A DNA stretch of 5,649 nt, taken from positions 1 to 5,649 of the forward strand of contig CALCUU010000205.1 in NCBI GenBank assembly GCA_937906915.1, read 5' to 3'. Source of the stretch: an uncultured Phascolarctobacterium sp. Its GTDB lineage: Bacteria; Bacillota; Negativicutes; Acidaminococcales; Acidaminococcaceae. The notes beneath the pieces were generated by a model. It ran no database searches, was not told the DNA's origin, and saw nothing but the letters and a program-made list of their open reading frames with translations. The first letter of the stretch is position 1, and each line of letters opens with the position of its first letter. This document shows positions 4,448 to 5,649 of this stretch, piece by piece. Position numbers and translations under genes: made by a program.

Positions 4448-5649
4448 TTACACTCTTTCGCTTACAAGGTTAAAGCCTTCTTCTTTCAAGCGACGTCTAA
4501 TTTGTTCAATTTGTTCGTTGTCGCGAGTTTCCAAGCCCAGTTTCAGGAAGCAGCTGGTAATAGCCATATTGGCATCGCTACGGTCATGGTGTACGCTGAT
4601 TACGTTAGCACCACAGCTGGAAACAATGTCACTTACGTGGAGCAGTTGTCCCGGTTTATCTTCCAGGGCAATCATCAGGTTGGTCTTACGACCACTCATA
4701 ACTTGACCACGGGTGATTACGCGGGAGAGAATGTTTACGTCAATGTTGCCACCACTTACGAGGCACACAACCTTCTTGCCTTGGATGGGAAGCTTGTTGA
4801 AAAGGGCTGCTGCCACAGGAGTAGCACCTGCACCTTCGGCAATAAGCTTTTGTTTTTCAATGAGGGCGAGGATGGCTGCCGCAATTTCGTCTTCGCTAAC
4901 GGTGATGATTTCGTCAACATATTTTTCAATAATATTAAAGGTGTTTTCACCGGGAGTTTTTACTGCGATACCATCAGCAAAGGTGCTGACAGCGTTTAAT
5001 GTTTGGTAGCTTTTAGCTTTGAATGCGTTGAACATGCTGGCTGCGCCTGCTGCTTGTACGCCATAGATTTTAATGTCGGGGCGCAGGCTCTTCATAGCGA
5101 GAGCAACACCGGAAATCAAACCGCCACCACCAATGGGAACGATAACTGCTTCAACATCGGGGAGTTGTTCCAGAATTTCAAGACCAATACTGCCTTGACC
5201 GGCAATTACCAAATCGTCATCGTAAGGATGGATAAAGGTCATACCGGTTTCTTCTTGCAGTTGTACGGCAAGGTCGTGGGCGTCGTCGTAGGTACCTTTG
5301 GCAAGGCGAACTTCCGCACCAAGACGCTTGGTGTTTTCTACTTTCATAATGGGTGCACCGTCAGGCATGCAGATGATGCTCTTGATACCCATTTTGGTAG
5401 CAGCAAGGGCGACGCCTTGAGCGTGGTTGCCTGCACTGCAAGCGATTACGCCTTTGGAGCGTTCTTCTTCGGTAAGTTGGCTAATTTTATAGTAAGCACC
5501 GCGCACTTTAAAGCTGCCGGTTACTTGCAGGTTTTCAGTTTTCAAATATACTTGGCTGCCTTCACAAAGTTGGGGGGCAGCGATTAAGTCCGTTTTACGG
5601 GCGATATCCTTTAACACAAAGGCTGCATGGTAAATTTTATCCAATGTCA
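4448..5649 (-). CDS. ilvA: Threonine ammonia-lyase (PLP-dependent, ACT domain), 5' end just outside the window
   Basis: The enzyme deaminates L-threonine to 2-oxobutyrate and ammonia, the entry step to isoleucine or, in catabolism, to propionate. The following counts take the TTG at 5644 as 1. The PLP lysine is K46 in GSFKVRGA, SAGNHAQGVA (70-79) follows, the phosphate-binding loop GGGG is at 172-175, and SGGNID (297-302) lies near the PLP ring. A C-terminal regulatory ACT domain covers about 322-398, beginning near LMIALEDKPGQLLHV. At about 400 residues it is the medium-length single-ACT form, shorter than the two-ACT-like E. coli IlvA; biosynthetic versus catabolic use cannot be decided here. 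The frame stays open to the right edge (ACA TTG GAT AAA), and the last two bases, TG on the minus strand, could complete an ATG with one base outside. No partner gene is visible. Confidence 0.95.
   Translation of the reverse strand, partial: TLDKIYHAAFVLKDIARKTDLIAAPQLCEGSQVYLKTENLQVTGSFKVRGAYYKISQLTEEERSKGVIACSAGNHAQGVALAATKMGIKSIICMPDGAPIMKVENTKRLGAEVRLAKGTYDDAHDLAVQLQEETGMTFIHPYDDDLVIAGQGSIGLEILEQLPDVEAVIVPIGGGGLISGVALAMKSLRPDIKIYGVQAAGAASMFNAFKAKSYQTLNAVSTFADGIAVKTPGENTFNIIEKYVDEIITVSEDEIAAAILALIEKQKLIAEGAGATPVAAALFNKLPIQGKKVVCLVSGGNIDVNILSRVITRGQVMSGRKTNLMIALEDKPGQLLHVSDIVSSCGANVISVHHDRSDANMAITSCFLKLGLETRDNEQIEQIRRRLKEEGFNLVSERV

Noticed and set aside
4436..5587. Two long plus-strand open frames (4436-4999 and 5003-5587) opposite ilvA
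   Set aside because: They lie entirely or almost entirely within ilvA on the other strand, show no recognisable domains and have no ribosome sites; they reflect the codon bias of ilvA.

Overview
The window reads as housekeeping chromosome from a low-to-mid GC Firmicute, most likely a member of the Negativicutes (an Acidaminococcaceae/Phascolarctobacterium-like anaerobe is my best guess). This rests on strong AGGAGG-type ribosome sites, consensus sigma-70 promoters, and the Firmicutes neighbourhood tmcAL, ackA, DUF177, rpmF, rsmD, coaD plus a coiled-coil protein. The taxonomic call is inference from gene content, not from a database match. The window may be a complete short contig: it is cut inside a gene at both ends.

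Layout, left to right. At 2-358 (minus strand) lies the 5' part of tmcAL, the enzyme that acetylates the wobble cytidine of elongator tRNA-Met; recognisable homology stops at a 10-bp inverted repeat next to the left edge. A 174-bp divergent control region (359-532) carries a promoter for each side and two small palindromes. It is followed by ackA (acetate kinase, GTG start), then a consensus promoter driving DUF177/yceD and rpmF (ribosomal protein L32), closed by a strong terminator at 2554-2584. A second rightward unit follows: rsmD (16S rRNA m2G966 methyltransferase), coaD (phosphopantetheine adenylyltransferase, probably with an added promoter of its own) and a 198-residue coiled-coil protein of unknown function. 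A hairpin at 4410-4437 separates it from the convergent ilvA (threonine ammonia-lyase with a C-terminal ACT domain), whose first codon or codons lie just beyond the right edge.

The genes serve translation (TmcAL, L32, DUF177, RsmD), acetate/acetyl-phosphate energy metabolism (AckA), coenzyme A synthesis (CoaD) and isoleucine/2-oxobutyrate metabolism (IlvA). TmcAL and AckA both use acetate and ATP and are divergently transcribed from one control region.

I find no phage, IS element, CRISPR array, RNA gene, toxin or defence system, and nothing I would call a new biological system. The points most worth a second look are the hairpin that interrupts tmcAL homology at the left edge, the perfect 7-bp-arm palindrome inside the tmcAL promoter, and the 11-residue repeats of the uncharacterised coiled-coil protein.
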